64,000 bases of DNA from Bacteroidota bacterium (GCA_020161455.1 JAIUNZ010000003.1:1-64000), one strand, 5' to 3'. Positions 46,612 through 56,713 are shown, counted from the stretch's first letter. Notes: a model not told the origin generated them from the letters alone. Made by a program: numbers and translations.

Positions 46612-49600
46612 TTAAAAATTAACTGTTATTCCAAACACATAAGACTTTACTGTTGGATAAGAATATCCTTGAAATTGACCAACAACAAGCGAATTTGTCG
46701 TACTTGAGCCATCAGAAGCTTCATTATTACCAATTCCTACCTCAGGATCACCTAAAAATTTAGTCCATGTATGTAGATTTTGCAATTGACAATAAACTCT
46801 AACTTTATCTAAAGGAAGATCTTTCAATATAGTTTTATCAAAACTGTATCCAAAACTAAGATTTCTAAATCTAATATAGCTAGCGTCTTCAAGGAAACGT
46901 GTTGAAAATTGATTGCTATCAATTACTCCCCCATCTTGATCTGTTTCTCCATTTAATAATAAAATTTGATTTGGCACAGGTAATGAAGCAGTTGTATTTG
47001 TTGGCGTCCAATAATCAGCTGCTCCTACTGCCTGATTAGAAGAAACATTTCCTCCATCAGAAAAACTATTAAACTGTCTTAAATTCAATGAGTAATTACC
47101 TGATTTAAAAACAAAATCCGCACTTAAATCAAACCCTTTGTATGAAAACTCAGTACCAAAACCACCTTCATATTTTGCATAAGGTGTTTTTCCTTTTATC
47201 AATTTTTCATTATTATCAGAAAAAACATCTGTTGTGTTGCCGTCGAGATCATAATAAAGTGCATGACCATTAGTTGGATCGATACCTGCATATTCAACAA
47301 GAACAAAGGTGTCTGGTGCATAACCAACTTGATTAGCTGTAAACCCTCTTGTCAACCTATTATCAGGATCATCAGGATTATCTAATCTATTTACAATTCT
47401 ATCAAATTTAGCTGCATTAATATAGAAAGATAAGTTCATATCTTCATTTTTAATTGCAAACGCTTTCAATTCAATTTCTGCTCCTTTGATTTTATAATCA
47501 CCAATATTTGTTAATGACTGAAAACCAGTTCCATTGGTTGTTGATCCACTATAAATAAAATCGCTTCTATTATCTGTAAAATAAGAACCTGAAAGTGCAA
47601 TCCAATTTTTAAACAACTGAATATCTACACCTAAATCGATCTTTTCAGCTTGCTCAAAACTTAATAATGGATTACCCACAGCATCAATAATTGTTGCAGA
47701 TTGTGCACCATATGAGCTTGTTCCATATGTCTGTTGCGAATCATAACTACCAACGTTATTTAAAGAATTTAATTCTCCGTATGAAGCTCTAAACTTCAAC
47801 AAATCTATAAAATTAGATTTAAAAAAATCTTCTTTTGTTATATTCCAACCAATTGATGCTCCTTTCGCATTTTTCCATTTAACTTGTGCACCAGCTTGAG
47901 ATGAACCATCTCTTCTTCCATAAACTGAAAGCAAGTATTTATCTTTATAATCGTAATCAACATTAGCAAAATAACTAATAAAAGCAATTTCACTTTTTGA
48001 AGAGAATGCAGTTGTAGGAACATTACCTCCTCCAACTTCTATTCCTGGAGCGAACCCTCGTCTTCCAGCAGAGTAACTTCTAAAATTTTGTTTAAAAAAT
48101 TCTTCAAGTAATATCACACTGAAATGATGAGATTCTTTTAAATCAAACTTATAAGTTAAAGTATTTGTCCATTGATAATCTAGATTGTCTGAACCTAAAT
48201 CAGTTTTAGTACCTGTAGGAGTTCCTGAATTTATAATTAAATCCAATTGTGAACCTGGCTTAGTAAATCTTTCACCTTGAAATCTCTGATAATTCATACT
48301 AAATCTGGTACTAAAAGTAAGTCCTTTATATAAAAGTAACTCTAAATATGGTCTAAAAAAACCGCTAAAAGTTCTATTTTCACTAGTATTGTTAAGAATT
48401 GCTTCAGAAATAGACAAGCCTTGTTGTGTAGGATTAAATGACGGATTGCCATTTTCATCAAGCAACAATTCTCCAGTAGTAAGATCTCTCTCATAAATTG
48501 GCTCATATGGGTTATAATCATACATTGCTCTAAATGGGTTCTGAACATTGTTTCGATCACGAGATAGAGTTGATTTCTCATAAGCTCCACCAATACTTAT
48601 ACCCCCTTTTAACCATTTGTTAGCAGTAAAATCTGTAGCATATCTTCCAGTTATTCTGTCATATCCATTTAAACCTTTTATAATACCCTCATTTTTATTG
48701 TACCCAACAGAAAGAAAGTGAGAAATATTTTCATTCCCACCAGACATCGAGAAATTAAAATTTTGCAAAGTACCTTTTTTCAACAAATCGTCTCTCCAAT
48801 CATGATCAAATGATCTTAGCACATTTAACTCAGTATCTGTTAGACCAAATGTAGGACCTTCTTGAAGAGCATTTTCATAAGCAATCTTTTGATTAGCATT
48901 CATTAAATCAAACTTATCGGCAATTCTTTCTTGAGAACCTAACGAATTAGTAATTTCGAATTTAGTTTTTGATTTACCTCCTTTTTTAGTTGTAATTACA
49001 ATAACTCCGTTACCCCCTTTAATACCATACAATGCAGCGGCAGCACCATCTTTAAGTACAGTAATTGTTTCGATGTCATTTGGCCCTAAAGCTGGCATTT
49101 CAGAAGCTCTCACGAAAGCACCATCTACAACATAAGCAGCATTAGCATTTCCTCCTGTAATATTAACCGCTCCTCTAATAGAAACATAAGCTCTTTGACC
49201 TGGCTGACCATTTAACGCACTTACCTGAACACCAGCCGCCTTACCTTGAAGAGCATTTTCCAGCGAAGTAGAAGGCACTTGTTTTTTTAAATCATCAGCA
49301 CTAACAACAGAAAGACCTGAAGTAATCTTGTTAGCATCTTTTTTGAAATAACCTAAATTAGTTTGAATTACTACTGTTTCAAGACTAATTCCTTCTTGCA
49401 TTTTAACACTAACAGTATTAGATGCGCCAACAATAACTGTTGCATCCGACATTCCAACAAAAGAGACTACAAGAACTTCTCCTTGTTTTGCCATTATTGA
49501 AAATTTACCATCAAAATCAGTTTGAGCACTTCTAGTTGTTCCTTTAACAACAATATTTGCTCCAGGTAGTGGTCCAGTTGCATCTGAAACAACTCCTGTA

Positions 49601-49680
49601 ACAGTTTTCTCTTGTGCAAAGGAAAACTGCATAGAAAACGCCAATAATAGCGTAAAAATCCATTTGAACTTCGTTCTCAT
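46612..49680 (-). CDS. SusC/RagA-like TonB-dependent transporter, 1022 aa
   Basis: Signal peptide ending FSFAQ, then a carboxypeptidase-like regulatory domain (TVTGVVSDATGPLPGANIVV) to about residue 105, a plug domain (residues ~112-232, with QVSALNGQPGQ and VLKDGAAAALYGIKGGNGVI) and a β-barrel ending ITVNF. It imports bound nutrients with energy from TonB. It pairs with the SusD-like gene downstream. Confidence 0.96.
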   Translation of the reverse strand: MRTKFKWIFTLLLAFSMQFSFAQEKTVTGVVSDATGPLPGANIVVKGTTRSAQTDFDGKFSIMAKQGEVLVVSFVGMSDATVIVGASNTVSVKMQEGISLETVVIQTNLGYFKKDANKITSGLSVVSADDLKKQVPSTSLENALQGKAAGVQVSALNGQPGQRAYVSIRGAVNITGGNANAAYVVDGAFVRASEMPALGPNDIETITVLKDGAAAALYGIKGGNGVIVITTKKGGKSKTKFEITNSLGSQERIADKFDLMNANQKIAYENALQEGPTFGLTDTELNVLRSFDHDWRDDLLKKGTLQNFNFSMSGGNENISHFLSVGYNKNEGIIKGLNGYDRITGRYATDFTANKWLKGGISIGGAYEKSTLSRDRNNVQNPFRAMYDYNPYEPIYERDLTTGELLLDENGNPSFNPTQQGLSISEAILNNTSENRTFSGFFRPYLELLLYKGLTFSTRFSMNYQRFQGERFTKPGSQLDLIINSGTPTGTKTDLGSDNLDYQWTNTLTYKFDLKESHHFSVILLEEFFKQNFRSYSAGRRGFAPGIEVGGGNVPTTAFSSKSEIAFISYFANVDYDYKDKYLLSVYGRRDGSSQAGAQVKWKNAKGASIGWNITKEDFFKSNFIDLLKFRASYGELNSLNNVGSYDSQQTYGTSSYGAQSATIIDAVGNPLLSFEQAEKIDLGVDIQLFKNWIALSGSYFTDNRSDFIYSGSTTNGTGFQSLTNIGDYKIKGAEIELKAFAIKNEDMNLSFYINAAKFDRIVNRLDNPDDPDNRLTRGFTANQVGYAPDTFVLVEYAGIDPTNGHALYYDLDGNTTDVFSDNNEKLIKGKTPYAKYEGGFGTEFSYKGFDLSADFVFKSGNYSLNLRQFNSFSDGGNVSSNQAVGAADYWTPTNTTASLPVPNQILLLNGETDQDGGVIDSNQFSTRFLEDASYIRFRNLSFGYSFDKTILKDLPLDKVRVYCQLQNLHTWTKFLGDPEVGIGNNEASDGSSTTNSLVVGQFQGYSYPTVKSYVFGITVNF

Positions 49681-49876
49681 ATTAATTTTATTTGAGTTAG
49701 TTATTCCGCAAACTTCTTAATTATTTCTTAAATAAACAAATTTTACCATTTAATAACACAAATTAAATTTGTTAAACTTTGCAACTGTATGTTTTTCAAG
49801 AAAACAAATTCATTCAAAATAAAGATGATTATCTATTGAATTGGTTGCGTATAATTTATATTTTTATAAAAAAATT

Positions 49877-50536
49877 ATGTTACTTTCCAATTATTCTGGT
49901 TTAAACTTCGAATGTGGTACTGATGAAGCTGGCAGAGGCTGTCTGGCCGGACCAGTGACAGCTGCAGCTGTTATTCTTCCTGATAGTTTTGAAATAGATT
50001 ATCTCAATGACTCTAAACAATTATCTGAAAAAGTCCGCGAAAAATTAAAACCGTTACTTATCAAGGAAGCTATTTCTTTTTCGGTTACACATATATATAA
50101 TGTAGAAATAGATGAAATAAATATTTTAAACGCATCTATGAAAGCCATGCAAGAAAGTATTTTAAAACTAAATCTTACACCAAATTATGTGATTGTTGAT
50201 GGAAACAGAAGTTTAAACGCCAAACTTGGATTAAAATCAACAACTGGCAAAAACTTTTCTGTAGATGAAATTGAGCTCTTAAAGTCGATACCGAATAAAA
50301 GCATTATTAAAGGTGATAGTAAATATTTGAGCATTGCAGCGGCTTCTGTTTTAGCAAAAACATTTCGCGATGAATATATGAATAAAATACATGAAGAATT
50401 CCCTATGTATAATTGGAAAAAGAACAAAGGCTATCCAACCAAAGAACACCGAGATGCTATTAAAAAATATGGTATAACAAAATACCATAGAAAAAGCTTT
50501 AGATTATTACCAGAGCAACTTTTGATAGATTTTTGA
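49877..50536 (+). CDS. rnhB: Ribonuclease HII
   Basis: 219 aa from MLLSNYSGL; an ATG 12 codons upstream gives an extension that does not look like the family. The catalytic acids are Asp16 and Glu17 (GTDEAGRG), Asp108 (IVDGN) and Asp165 (TFRDEY). It removes RNA from RNA-DNA hybrids and single ribonucleotides from DNA. It is convergent with lipB across an 11-bp gap. Confidence 0.95.
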   Translation: MLLSNYSGLNFECGTDEAGRGCLAGPVTAAAVILPDSFEIDYLNDSKQLSEKVREKLKPLLIKEAISFSVTHIYNVEIDEINILNASMKAMQESILKLNLTPNYVIVDGNRSLNAKLGLKSTTGKNFSVDEIELLKSIPNKSIIKGDSKYLSIAAASVLAKTFRDEYMNKIHEEFPMYNWKKNKGYPTKEHRDAIKKYGITKYHRKSFRLLPEQLLIDF

Positions 50537-50547
50537 TTGAAGATGAT

Positions 50548-51252
50548 TTAAGAAGTTTTAAACTCGGCTTCAAATAGTTTTTGAAAATGTTTTAGGATTT
50601 TTTGTTTTACTTCTTCCCTATCCATTTTTTCAACACCAAGTTCATTATTTAAACTGGTAACTGCTTTTCCTTTTATACCACAAGGTATAATATTATCAAA
50701 ATAACCTAAATCAGTATTCACATTCAAGGCAAATCCATGCATTGTAACCCATCGAGATGCACGAACACCCATGGCACAAATCTTTCTAGCAAATGGAGTT
50801 CCGACATCAATCCAAACACCAGTTTCACCTTCGCTTCTTGTTCCTATTATATTGTACTCTGCTAAAGTGTGGATAATTACTTCTTCTAAAAAGCGAAGAT
50901 ACTTATGAATATCTGTGAAAAAATTTTCTAAATCTAAAATGGGGTATCCAACAATTTGCCCTGGTCCATGATAGGTAATATCGCCACCACGGTTTATCTT
51001 GTAAAAAGAAGCACCTTTTTGTTCAAGCTGTTTTTCGGATAAAAGTAAATTAGACAAATCGCCACTTTTCCCTAAAGTATAAACGTGTGGATGTTCAACA
51101 AAAAGAAAATAATTTGGCGTTGGTAAATTACTTTCTTCTCTCCTATTTTTAATTTTTACATCTACTATTTCCTTAAAAAGCTCCTCTTGATAAGCCCAAG
51201 TTTCTTTGTAATCTTTAGTTCCTAGCTCTTGAAGGATTATTTTTTTGTTCAT
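50548..51252 (-). CDS. lipB: Octanoyltransferase (lipoate biosynthesis)
   Basis: 234 aa. It carries the RGGDITYHGPGQIVGYP segment and the catalytic pair Lys157 (ARKICAMG) and Cys191 (IPCGI). It transfers octanoate from acyl carrier protein to lipoyl domains, the first step of lipoate formation. It is divergent from lysS; no lipA is in the window. Confidence 0.95.
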   Translation of the reverse strand: MNKKIILQELGTKDYKETWAYQEELFKEIVDVKIKNRREESNLPTPNYFLFVEHPHVYTLGKSGDLSNLLLSEKQLEQKGASFYKINRGGDITYHGPGQIVGYPILDLENFFTDIHKYLRFLEEVIIHTLAEYNIIGTRSEGETGVWIDVGTPFARKICAMGVRASRWVTMHGFALNVNTDLGYFDNIIPCGIKGKAVTSLNNELGVEKMDREEVKQKILKHFQKLFEAEFKTS

Positions 51253-51400
51253 GCTAATAGAAAATTAAAATAAGGAATTGCAAAAATACGAAACCTTCAG
51301 GGATAAACTATAAATAGTACATGGATAAAGCTTAGATAGTGTATGAGTAGTGTATGGAAAACATAGTAAACATTACTAAAAACTTTGAATCTTGGCGTAT

Positions 51401-51430
51401 TTGAAACTTGGCTACTAATAACTATCTTTG
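51401..51430 (+). promoter_or_regulatory. Promoter of lysS
   Basis: TTG (51401-51403), a 19-nt spacer and TATCTTTG (51423-51430) match the consensus fully, 14 nt before the chosen start. It lies inside the longer open frame and so argues against the upstream start at 51385. Confidence 0.75.
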
Positions 51431-51444
51431 CACACTTAAAACAC

Positions 51445-53148
51445 ATGAATATGCAACTTTCGGAACAAGAAATCATTAGACGAGAAAAGCTACAGGCTTT
51501 GCGTGACCTAACCATCAATCCTTATCCAGCAGATTTATTTCCTGTAAATCACACTTCAAAACAGGTTAAGGAGAATTTTAGCGAAGGCAAGAAGGTTATT
51601 GTTGCTGGGCGTTTAATGAGTGTTCGCGACCAAGGAAAAGCGGCTTTCGCAGAATTACAAGACAGCGAAGGAAGAATACAGTTGTATTTTAATCGTGACA
51701 CCATTTGCCCTGATGACGATAAAACGTTGTACAACCAAGTTTTTAAAAAATTAACCGATTTAGGCGATTTTATTGGAATTGAAGGCGAAACTTTTCTAAC
51801 CAAAGTTGGCGCAATGTGCCTCCGTGTAGAAAAATTTACTTTTTTAAGCAAAACATTACGACCATTACCGTTACCAAAAACGGATGAAGAGGGCAATGTG
51901 CACGATGCTTTTGTTGACCCAGAATTGCGATACAGAATGCGTTATGTTGACTTAGTTGTAAATCCGCAAGTGAAAGAAGTTTTCATCAAAAGAACAAAGT
52001 TGTTCAACGCTATGCGTAATTTTTTCAACGCAGCAGGTTATATGGAAGTTGAAACACCTATCTTACAGGCTATTCCAGGTGGTGCAGCGGCAAGACCATT
52101 TATAACACATCACAACAGTTTAGACATTCCATTATACATGAGGATTGCTAACGAATTGTATTTAAAAAGACTTATTGTTGGCGGTTTTGATGGTGTGTAT
52201 GAGTTTTCTAAAAACTTCCGCAACGAAGGAATGGACAGAACCCACAACCCAGAGTTTACTGCAATGGAAATTTATGTAGCGTACAAAGACTACAACTGGA
52301 TGATGGAATTTACCGAAAACTTGCTTGAATATTGTGCTAAAGAAGTGAATGGAACTACCGAAACTACTTTTGGGCAACATACCGTAAACTTTAAAGCACC
52401 ATATGCACGAGTTACCATGACGGATGCAATAAAACAATTTACAGGTTTTGATATTTCAGGTAAAACAGAAGCCGAGCTTTTTGACGCTGCCAAATCTATG
52501 GGAATTGAGGTTGACGAAACCATGGGTAAAGGAAAATTGATTGATGAGATATTTGGAGCAAAGTGCGAAGGCAACTTCATTCAACCAACGTTTATTACCG
52601 ATTACCCAAAAGAAATGTCGCCGTTGTGTAAAGAACACCGAGATAATCCTGAATTGACAGAGCGTTTTGAACTGATGGTTTGTGGAAAAGAAATAGCCAA
52701 CGCTTATTCAGAATTAAACGACCCAATAGACCAAAGGGAACGCTTTGAAAATCAAATGAAATTAGCCGAAAAAGGCGATGACGAAGCAAACGGAATTATC
52801 GATGAAGATTTTTTACGTGCTTTAGAATTTGGAATGCCTCCAACATCTGGATTAGGAATAGGCATGGACCGATTGATGATGTTTTTAACAAACAATGCAT
52901 CAATTCAAGAAGTGTTGTTTTTTCCTCAGATGAAACCAGAGAAAAAAGGACCAGAATTGACAGAAGACGAAAAACACATTATAGAAATTTTGAAAGCCAA
53001 TGAAGGAATCACTATTGGAGATTTAAAAGAAAAAGCAGCAATGAGTGGTAAAAAATGGGATGCCGCCAGCAAAGGAATATCTAAACACGGATTGATGAAA
53101 ATTGTGGTTGATGGAGATGCGAAAATTGTTGAATATTTAGGAAAATAA
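51445..53148 (+). CDS. lysS: Lysyl-tRNA synthetase (class II) with C-terminal extension
   Basis: 567 aa from MNMQLSEQE (a second Met two codons on is also possible). An OB-fold anticodon-binding domain (VAGRLMSVRDQGKAAFAELQ) is followed by the class II core: motif 2 FRNEGMDRTHNPEFT and motif 3 GLGIGMDRLMM. Beyond the usual end near residue 500 is an extra ~60-residue segment (IGDLKEKAAMSGKKWDAASK, ending EYLGK) that looks like a small helix-turn-helix-type domain. Confidence 0.96.
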   Translation: MNMQLSEQEIIRREKLQALRDLTINPYPADLFPVNHTSKQVKENFSEGKKVIVAGRLMSVRDQGKAAFAELQDSEGRIQLYFNRDTICPDDDKTLYNQVFKKLTDLGDFIGIEGETFLTKVGAMCLRVEKFTFLSKTLRPLPLPKTDEEGNVHDAFVDPELRYRMRYVDLVVNPQVKEVFIKRTKLFNAMRNFFNAAGYMEVETPILQAIPGGAAARPFITHHNSLDIPLYMRIANELYLKRLIVGGFDGVYEFSKNFRNEGMDRTHNPEFTAMEIYVAYKDYNWMMEFTENLLEYCAKEVNGTTETTFGQHTVNFKAPYARVTMTDAIKQFTGFDISGKTEAELFDAAKSMGIEVDETMGKGKLIDEIFGAKCEGNFIQPTFITDYPKEMSPLCKEHRDNPELTERFELMVCGKEIANAYSELNDPIDQRERFENQMKLAEKGDDEANGIIDEDFLRALEFGMPPTSGLGIGMDRLMMFLTNNASIQEVLFFPQMKPEKKGPELTEDEKHIIEILKANEGITIGDLKEKAAMSGKKWDAASKGISKHGLMKIVVDGDAKIVEYLGK

Positions 53149-53166
53149 TATTACTCAAAATAGATT

Positions 53167-53194
53167 AAAAAAGGAACTCAAATGAGTTCCTTTC
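53167..53194. terminator. Bidirectional terminator between lysS and the TonB receptor gene
   Basis: GGAACTC (53173-53179) pairs with GAGTTCC (53184-53190), with A-rich and T-rich flanks. It serves the convergent lysS and TonB receptor genes. Confidence 0.8.
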
Positions 53195-53198
53195 TTAA

Positions 53199-55193
53199 TT
53201 ACAACATATAATTAATATTCACGAAAAAATTTCTTCCTTTTTGCGGCAAATTATTCCAATCAAGATAAGTAGAATAATTAGTATCCAAAATATTTTCTAC
53301 TCCTATTTTGGTTAATAACTTACTTCTATTCCATTTGAATTTATAGCCAAAATTAGCATTTAAAACAGCAAAATCAGGCGTTTTATCTTCACCGTAAAAC
53401 GGACTAAAATCATTTTGAATTCCATTGCCCAGCAACGTCAAATCTGCCGTGATTTTTTTATCAAAATAACTCACATTGGTAGAATAACTAAACGGACTCA
53501 TGAACGGCAAATTCATTTTATCCGAATCAATTCCTTTAGTAATTATAAATTTCATATTCCAGTTGATTTTATCATTAATTCGATAATCATTTGACAGACT
53601 AACATTGTAAATAGTAGCATAATCTAATGCCGTATAAACCTTAACCCCATTGGCACCAATTGTCATTGGAATAAAAGAGCTATTTGGTCGTGAAATAATA
53701 TAATCCATTATATGAAAATAGGATGTTTCGGCTTTTAGTGTCCATTTTTTATTTTTAAAACTAACAAAAGCATTTCCTTCAAACACCTTTTCATTTTTTA
53801 GATTTGGGTTTCCAATTTGGTCAAAACCATCAAAACTATTAAACAAATAAAATCCATAGGCTTCTGAAACAGATGGTGCTCGTTCGCCATAACCAGCGCC
53901 AACTCCGTATTGGAATTTTCCGTGAGTAATAGTATAATTTGTAGAAACATTTTTAAGAAAACGCGTTCTTGTATCTTTCATTTCTGGGTAAAAAATCTGC
54001 AAACTTTCTAATCCAAATTGACTCTTAATCTTATTGCTATGAACCCCAAAAGAAGCGGAAACACGCAAAGAAGAGTGACAATTGAACGCATAATTATCTT
54101 CCAAAAAGATGCCGTTATAAAAAGTATCAACATCGGGCCAAGTGAGCATAAACATTGGGTTTTCATTTGGATTATTTGGATACATCGTCATTTCTGCTAA
54201 TGAATTATTGAGAAATGAATTTAGATTTACTAAAAAATGATGGTTCCCTTTTTGAGCTTCAACTTTAGAATAATACCCATAGGTTTTACTCCAACCTGGC
54301 ATATCCATGTGAATGGCAACATTCGGTCTTTTGGTATCATCCATTTTATGCGTAATGGTATTGAAATAGATTTTAGTTTCCCAATTTTTAATCAAATTAT
54401 CTACTGGTTTATATTCATATTTTAGTGACGTTATTAGTGCTTGTGCCAAAGAAACATCCATCGGCAATGCCGGGTAACCAACATTTGTAGCTTTATCATA
54501 AATAACCGAAGCTTCCAAAAAGCTCAATTCACTTGTTTTATAACCAATAGTTTGCGACAAATTCAACTTTCTGAATTGCGAAAATTGTACTTCTTTATTG
54601 TTTCCTGCTCTATAATTATCGGCATCGCGAAACATAAAATCTGTAGCAACATAAAACAAACTATCGGCATAATCTATTGCTAAACCAGCAATTTTTTGAG
54701 CATTATTGGTTTCAAAACCTGTATTCAAATTGAAATTCCAAGTAGTATCTCTAAATGTATTTTTCATTCTTTTTAAATCAATAGAACCGCCAATAGTAGT
54801 GCCAAAACAAGCACCTTCTTGACCCGAACAAATGGTAGCTTCCGAAAGATTGGAAACCTCTACATAGGATGTAACTGGATCCATTTTATCGGTACAAGCA
54901 CCAAAAATTCGCATTCCATCAATTGTTACCAAAGTTCTTTCGGTGGGCATACTATTAATTATGGGTTCCCAAGCATAAGCACCACGTTTTATCATACCTA
55001 CTCTAGATGATTTTTGCAAATATTCATCCACGGTTGACAATGATTTGGTTTGCTTTTCGAAAACTTGCGTTTTTTTGCCAATAACAATTATTTCTTTCAA
55101 CTGTTTTGGGCTTATGGTATCTTGATGGGTTTCTTGTGAAATAACAGAATTAAAACCACAGAAAACCAACAGAAAACTTAGTATTTCCTTCAT
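53199..55193 (-). CDS. TonB-dependent receptor, probable copper importer (OprC/NosA type), 664 aa
   Basis: Signal peptide ending ISQ, then a plug domain with IDGMRIFGACTDKM and a β-barrel ending FVNINYML. Cys100-x3-Met104 in the plug and His282-x-Met284 in THKMDD match the CxxxM-HxM copper site described for OprC. Cys122 and Cys129 follow close by. It should take up copper across the outer membrane. It is the third gene of a leftward cluster after the Met/His-rich lipoprotein and the CxxxC protein, adjacent to a nor-like cluster. Confidence 0.82.
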   Translation of the reverse strand: MKEILSFLLVFCGFNSVISQETHQDTISPKQLKEIIVIGKKTQVFEKQTKSLSTVDEYLQKSSRVGMIKRGAYAWEPIINSMPTERTLVTIDGMRIFGACTDKMDPVTSYVEVSNLSEATICSGQEGACFGTTIGGSIDLKRMKNTFRDTTWNFNLNTGFETNNAQKIAGLAIDYADSLFYVATDFMFRDADNYRAGNNKEVQFSQFRKLNLSQTIGYKTSELSFLEASVIYDKATNVGYPALPMDVSLAQALITSLKYEYKPVDNLIKNWETKIYFNTITHKMDDTKRPNVAIHMDMPGWSKTYGYYSKVEAQKGNHHFLVNLNSFLNNSLAEMTMYPNNPNENPMFMLTWPDVDTFYNGIFLEDNYAFNCHSSLRVSASFGVHSNKIKSQFGLESLQIFYPEMKDTRTRFLKNVSTNYTITHGKFQYGVGAGYGERAPSVSEAYGFYLFNSFDGFDQIGNPNLKNEKVFEGNAFVSFKNKKWTLKAETSYFHIMDYIISRPNSSFIPMTIGANGVKVYTALDYATIYNVSLSNDYRINDKINWNMKFIITKGIDSDKMNLPFMSPFSYSTNVSYFDKKITADLTLLGNGIQNDFSPFYGEDKTPDFAVLNANFGYKFKWNRSKLLTKIGVENILDTNYSTYLDWNNLPQKGRNFFVNINYML

Positions 55194-55213
55194 AATTCCT
55201 TTTTTTGAATTTG

Positions 55214-55248
55214 AAAAAGGCCAACAAAAAAGTATTATTGACCTTTTT
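55214..55248 (-). terminator. Weak hairpin after the Met/His-rich lipoprotein gene
   Basis: AAAAAGG (55214-55220) pairs with CCTTTTT (55242-55248), with a CAA/TTG pair inside a large loop. It may only reduce read-through into the TonB receptor gene. Confidence 0.4.
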
Positions 55249-55256
55249 GTTTACTA

Positions 55257-56099
55257 TTAAAATTCTATTTCAAAAAAGAGGCTACTTTCGGTAACTGAAT
55301 CTGTAATTTCTTCACCTTTAACGATGGTTCCTAAATCATTTTGAAGCTGTAAATTAATTTTCCAATAACCTGTCATGGTTAACGATAATTTGCCAATATA
55401 AAAATTATCAACAGCTGTTTGTTGTGCATTTACATTATTTGGCGAACTGTGATTCCCCATGCTTGGCATTCTCGGGTCAATTTTTACAGTATAGTCATTT
55501 ATCATTGGAAAAGTCATCATGTCTTGCATTTTCCAAATCCCAACTTTTAAATCATTCATCCCTACTTTCGGACTAGTTGGATCGATATAAGCAATAACGT
55601 ATCGAACGTTGTCGCTACCCATAAAACTACTCACAACACGTTTTGCAGTTGCAGGAACATCAATCGGAATGATTAAAGAATGCTCTTCTCCATCAATAGA
55701 GTAATCTAAAGTTAAATCCCAATATTCTGTTTCGTTTTGTGCCATTTGAAACACTATATAGCCTTCATATAAATTTCCAGTTGCTGCTTTTACAACTTCC
55801 GATTTCGGACAAGAGTGTGTCATCATCGTCATGTGCATTTTTGGCATCCACTCCACTTGCGCATCCGTGATATATTGATTGGTTTCGTTGTTTTTAATTC
55901 TAAATTTTATGTCATTATAACCTTGTGATAAAGCACCTTTTGGCGAATAAAACTCTATAGTTTGATTGCCTTCAACCACTTCTTTAAATTTGGTCAACCC
56001 GTCTAATTCATTTGTATTTGTTTGATTATCATCATTAGAACATGATGCAAAAGCTAGTGTAATCAATACTAAAGCTATTTTTTTTAATTGATTTTTCAT
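55257..56099 (-). CDS. Lipoprotein with two YtkA-like domains, Met/His-rich, 280 aa
   Basis: Lipobox AFASC (Cys20). Two β-sandwich modules follow. The first contains WMPKMHMTMMTHSCPKS, the second has KMQDMMTFPM and RMPSMGNHSSP, clusters of Met and His that suit copper binding. The arrangement resembles YtkA-like domains. It lies just upstream of the OprC-like receptor gene, so it probably hands copper over or buffers it at the outer membrane. Confidence 0.72.
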   Translation of the reverse strand: MKNQLKKIALVLITLAFASCSNDDNQTNTNELDGLTKFKEVVEGNQTIEFYSPKGALSQGYNDIKFRIKNNETNQYITDAQVEWMPKMHMTMMTHSCPKSEVVKAATGNLYEGYIVFQMAQNETEYWDLTLDYSIDGEEHSLIIPIDVPATAKRVVSSFMGSDNVRYVIAYIDPTSPKVGMNDLKVGIWKMQDMMTFPMINDYTVKIDPRMPSMGNHSSPNNVNAQQTAVDNFYIGKLSLTMTGYWKINLQLQNDLGTIVKGEEITDSVTESSLFFEIEF

Positions 56100-56208
56100 T
56101 TTTATTTTAAATTAAAGCATAAGAGATTTTTACTTGAATGTTTTTCAAGCAATTTTTTGGATATAAAATCCTATTCAACATCTTAATAAAATGATTGAAT
56201 AACTATGT

Positions 56209-56583
56209 TTAACAACTAAAAATTGGAGGACGAAAAACTGCATCACTATTCAAATGAAAGTAATGATTAGAATAGCAATCTAAGATTATTGATTTATCAT
56301 CACCATTACTTTGTGTAAATTGTAATGAAGCTATTTCTTGAAAAAACAAAACTTCAAACTCCAAAGTGGCTTGTTTTTTATTATTTTGAATCGGCTTTTC
56401 GTTTTCAGCTTGTTTTGCCAACTCTTTCATTAAATGACATTTACCGTTACATTTTAGTTCGGGTTTCGTTTTGTTTTCACAAAGTACTTTTGCTATATAA
56501 TCATAATTGACAATGTAATCTACAACCGGAAAAACTGGTTTTAGAAGCATGGTTAATGCCATCATCATTATAAGACTTTTCAT
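56209..56583 (-). CDS. Small exported CxxxC protein, 124 aa
   Basis: A hydrophobic Met-rich N-terminus (MMMALTMLLKPVFPVV) is followed by LKCNGKCHLMKELAKQ, with Cys-x3-Cys-His, and a C-terminal FRPPIFSC. I recall similar small proteins next to copper receptors in Bacteroidetes, but no function is known to me. The first ATG coincides with the predicted transcript start, so the mRNA is leaderless or the real start is Met6-Met8. First gene of the leftward copper cluster. Confidence 0.65.
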   Translation of the reverse strand: MKSLIMMMALTMLLKPVFPVVDYIVNYDYIAKVLCENKTKPELKCNGKCHLMKELAKQAENEKPIQNNKKQATLEFEVLFFQEIASLQFTQSNGDDKSIILDCYSNHYFHLNSDAVFRPPIFSC

Positions 56584-56587
56584 GTTG

Positions 56588-56662
56588 CAAATTTAAAAAA
56601 CATTCACAAAAGCACAACATGATTATAATCATATTTTATGCAAATAACTAAACTTAATTTTG
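56588..56662. promoter_or_regulatory. Divergent promoter region with Fnr-like box
   Basis: ATGATTATAATCAT (56619-56632) is a perfect palindrome close to the TTGATnnnnATCAA sites of Fnr-type regulators. Rightward, 22 nt on, lies TAATTTTG (56655-56662), a -7 element for the regulator gene. Leftward, 23 nt on, lies TAAATTTG (56595-56588) for the CxxxC gene. Neither side has a -33 TTG, as expected for an activated promoter. Confidence 0.7.
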
Positions 56663-56713
56663 CTTAATACTTCCATAAATAGGTTCAAATGATACAAAAA
56701 CATAAAACAATCT

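Noticed and set aside
51385-51444. Upstream start of LysRS
   Set aside because: The consensus promoter (TTG, 19 nt, TATCTTTG) lies within this segment.
56133-56149. CTTGAA/TTCAAG inverted repeat upstream of the Met/His-rich lipoprotein
   Set aside because: It does not match the 14-bp boxes, has no -7 element at a suitable distance and no T-run; only a short palindrome.
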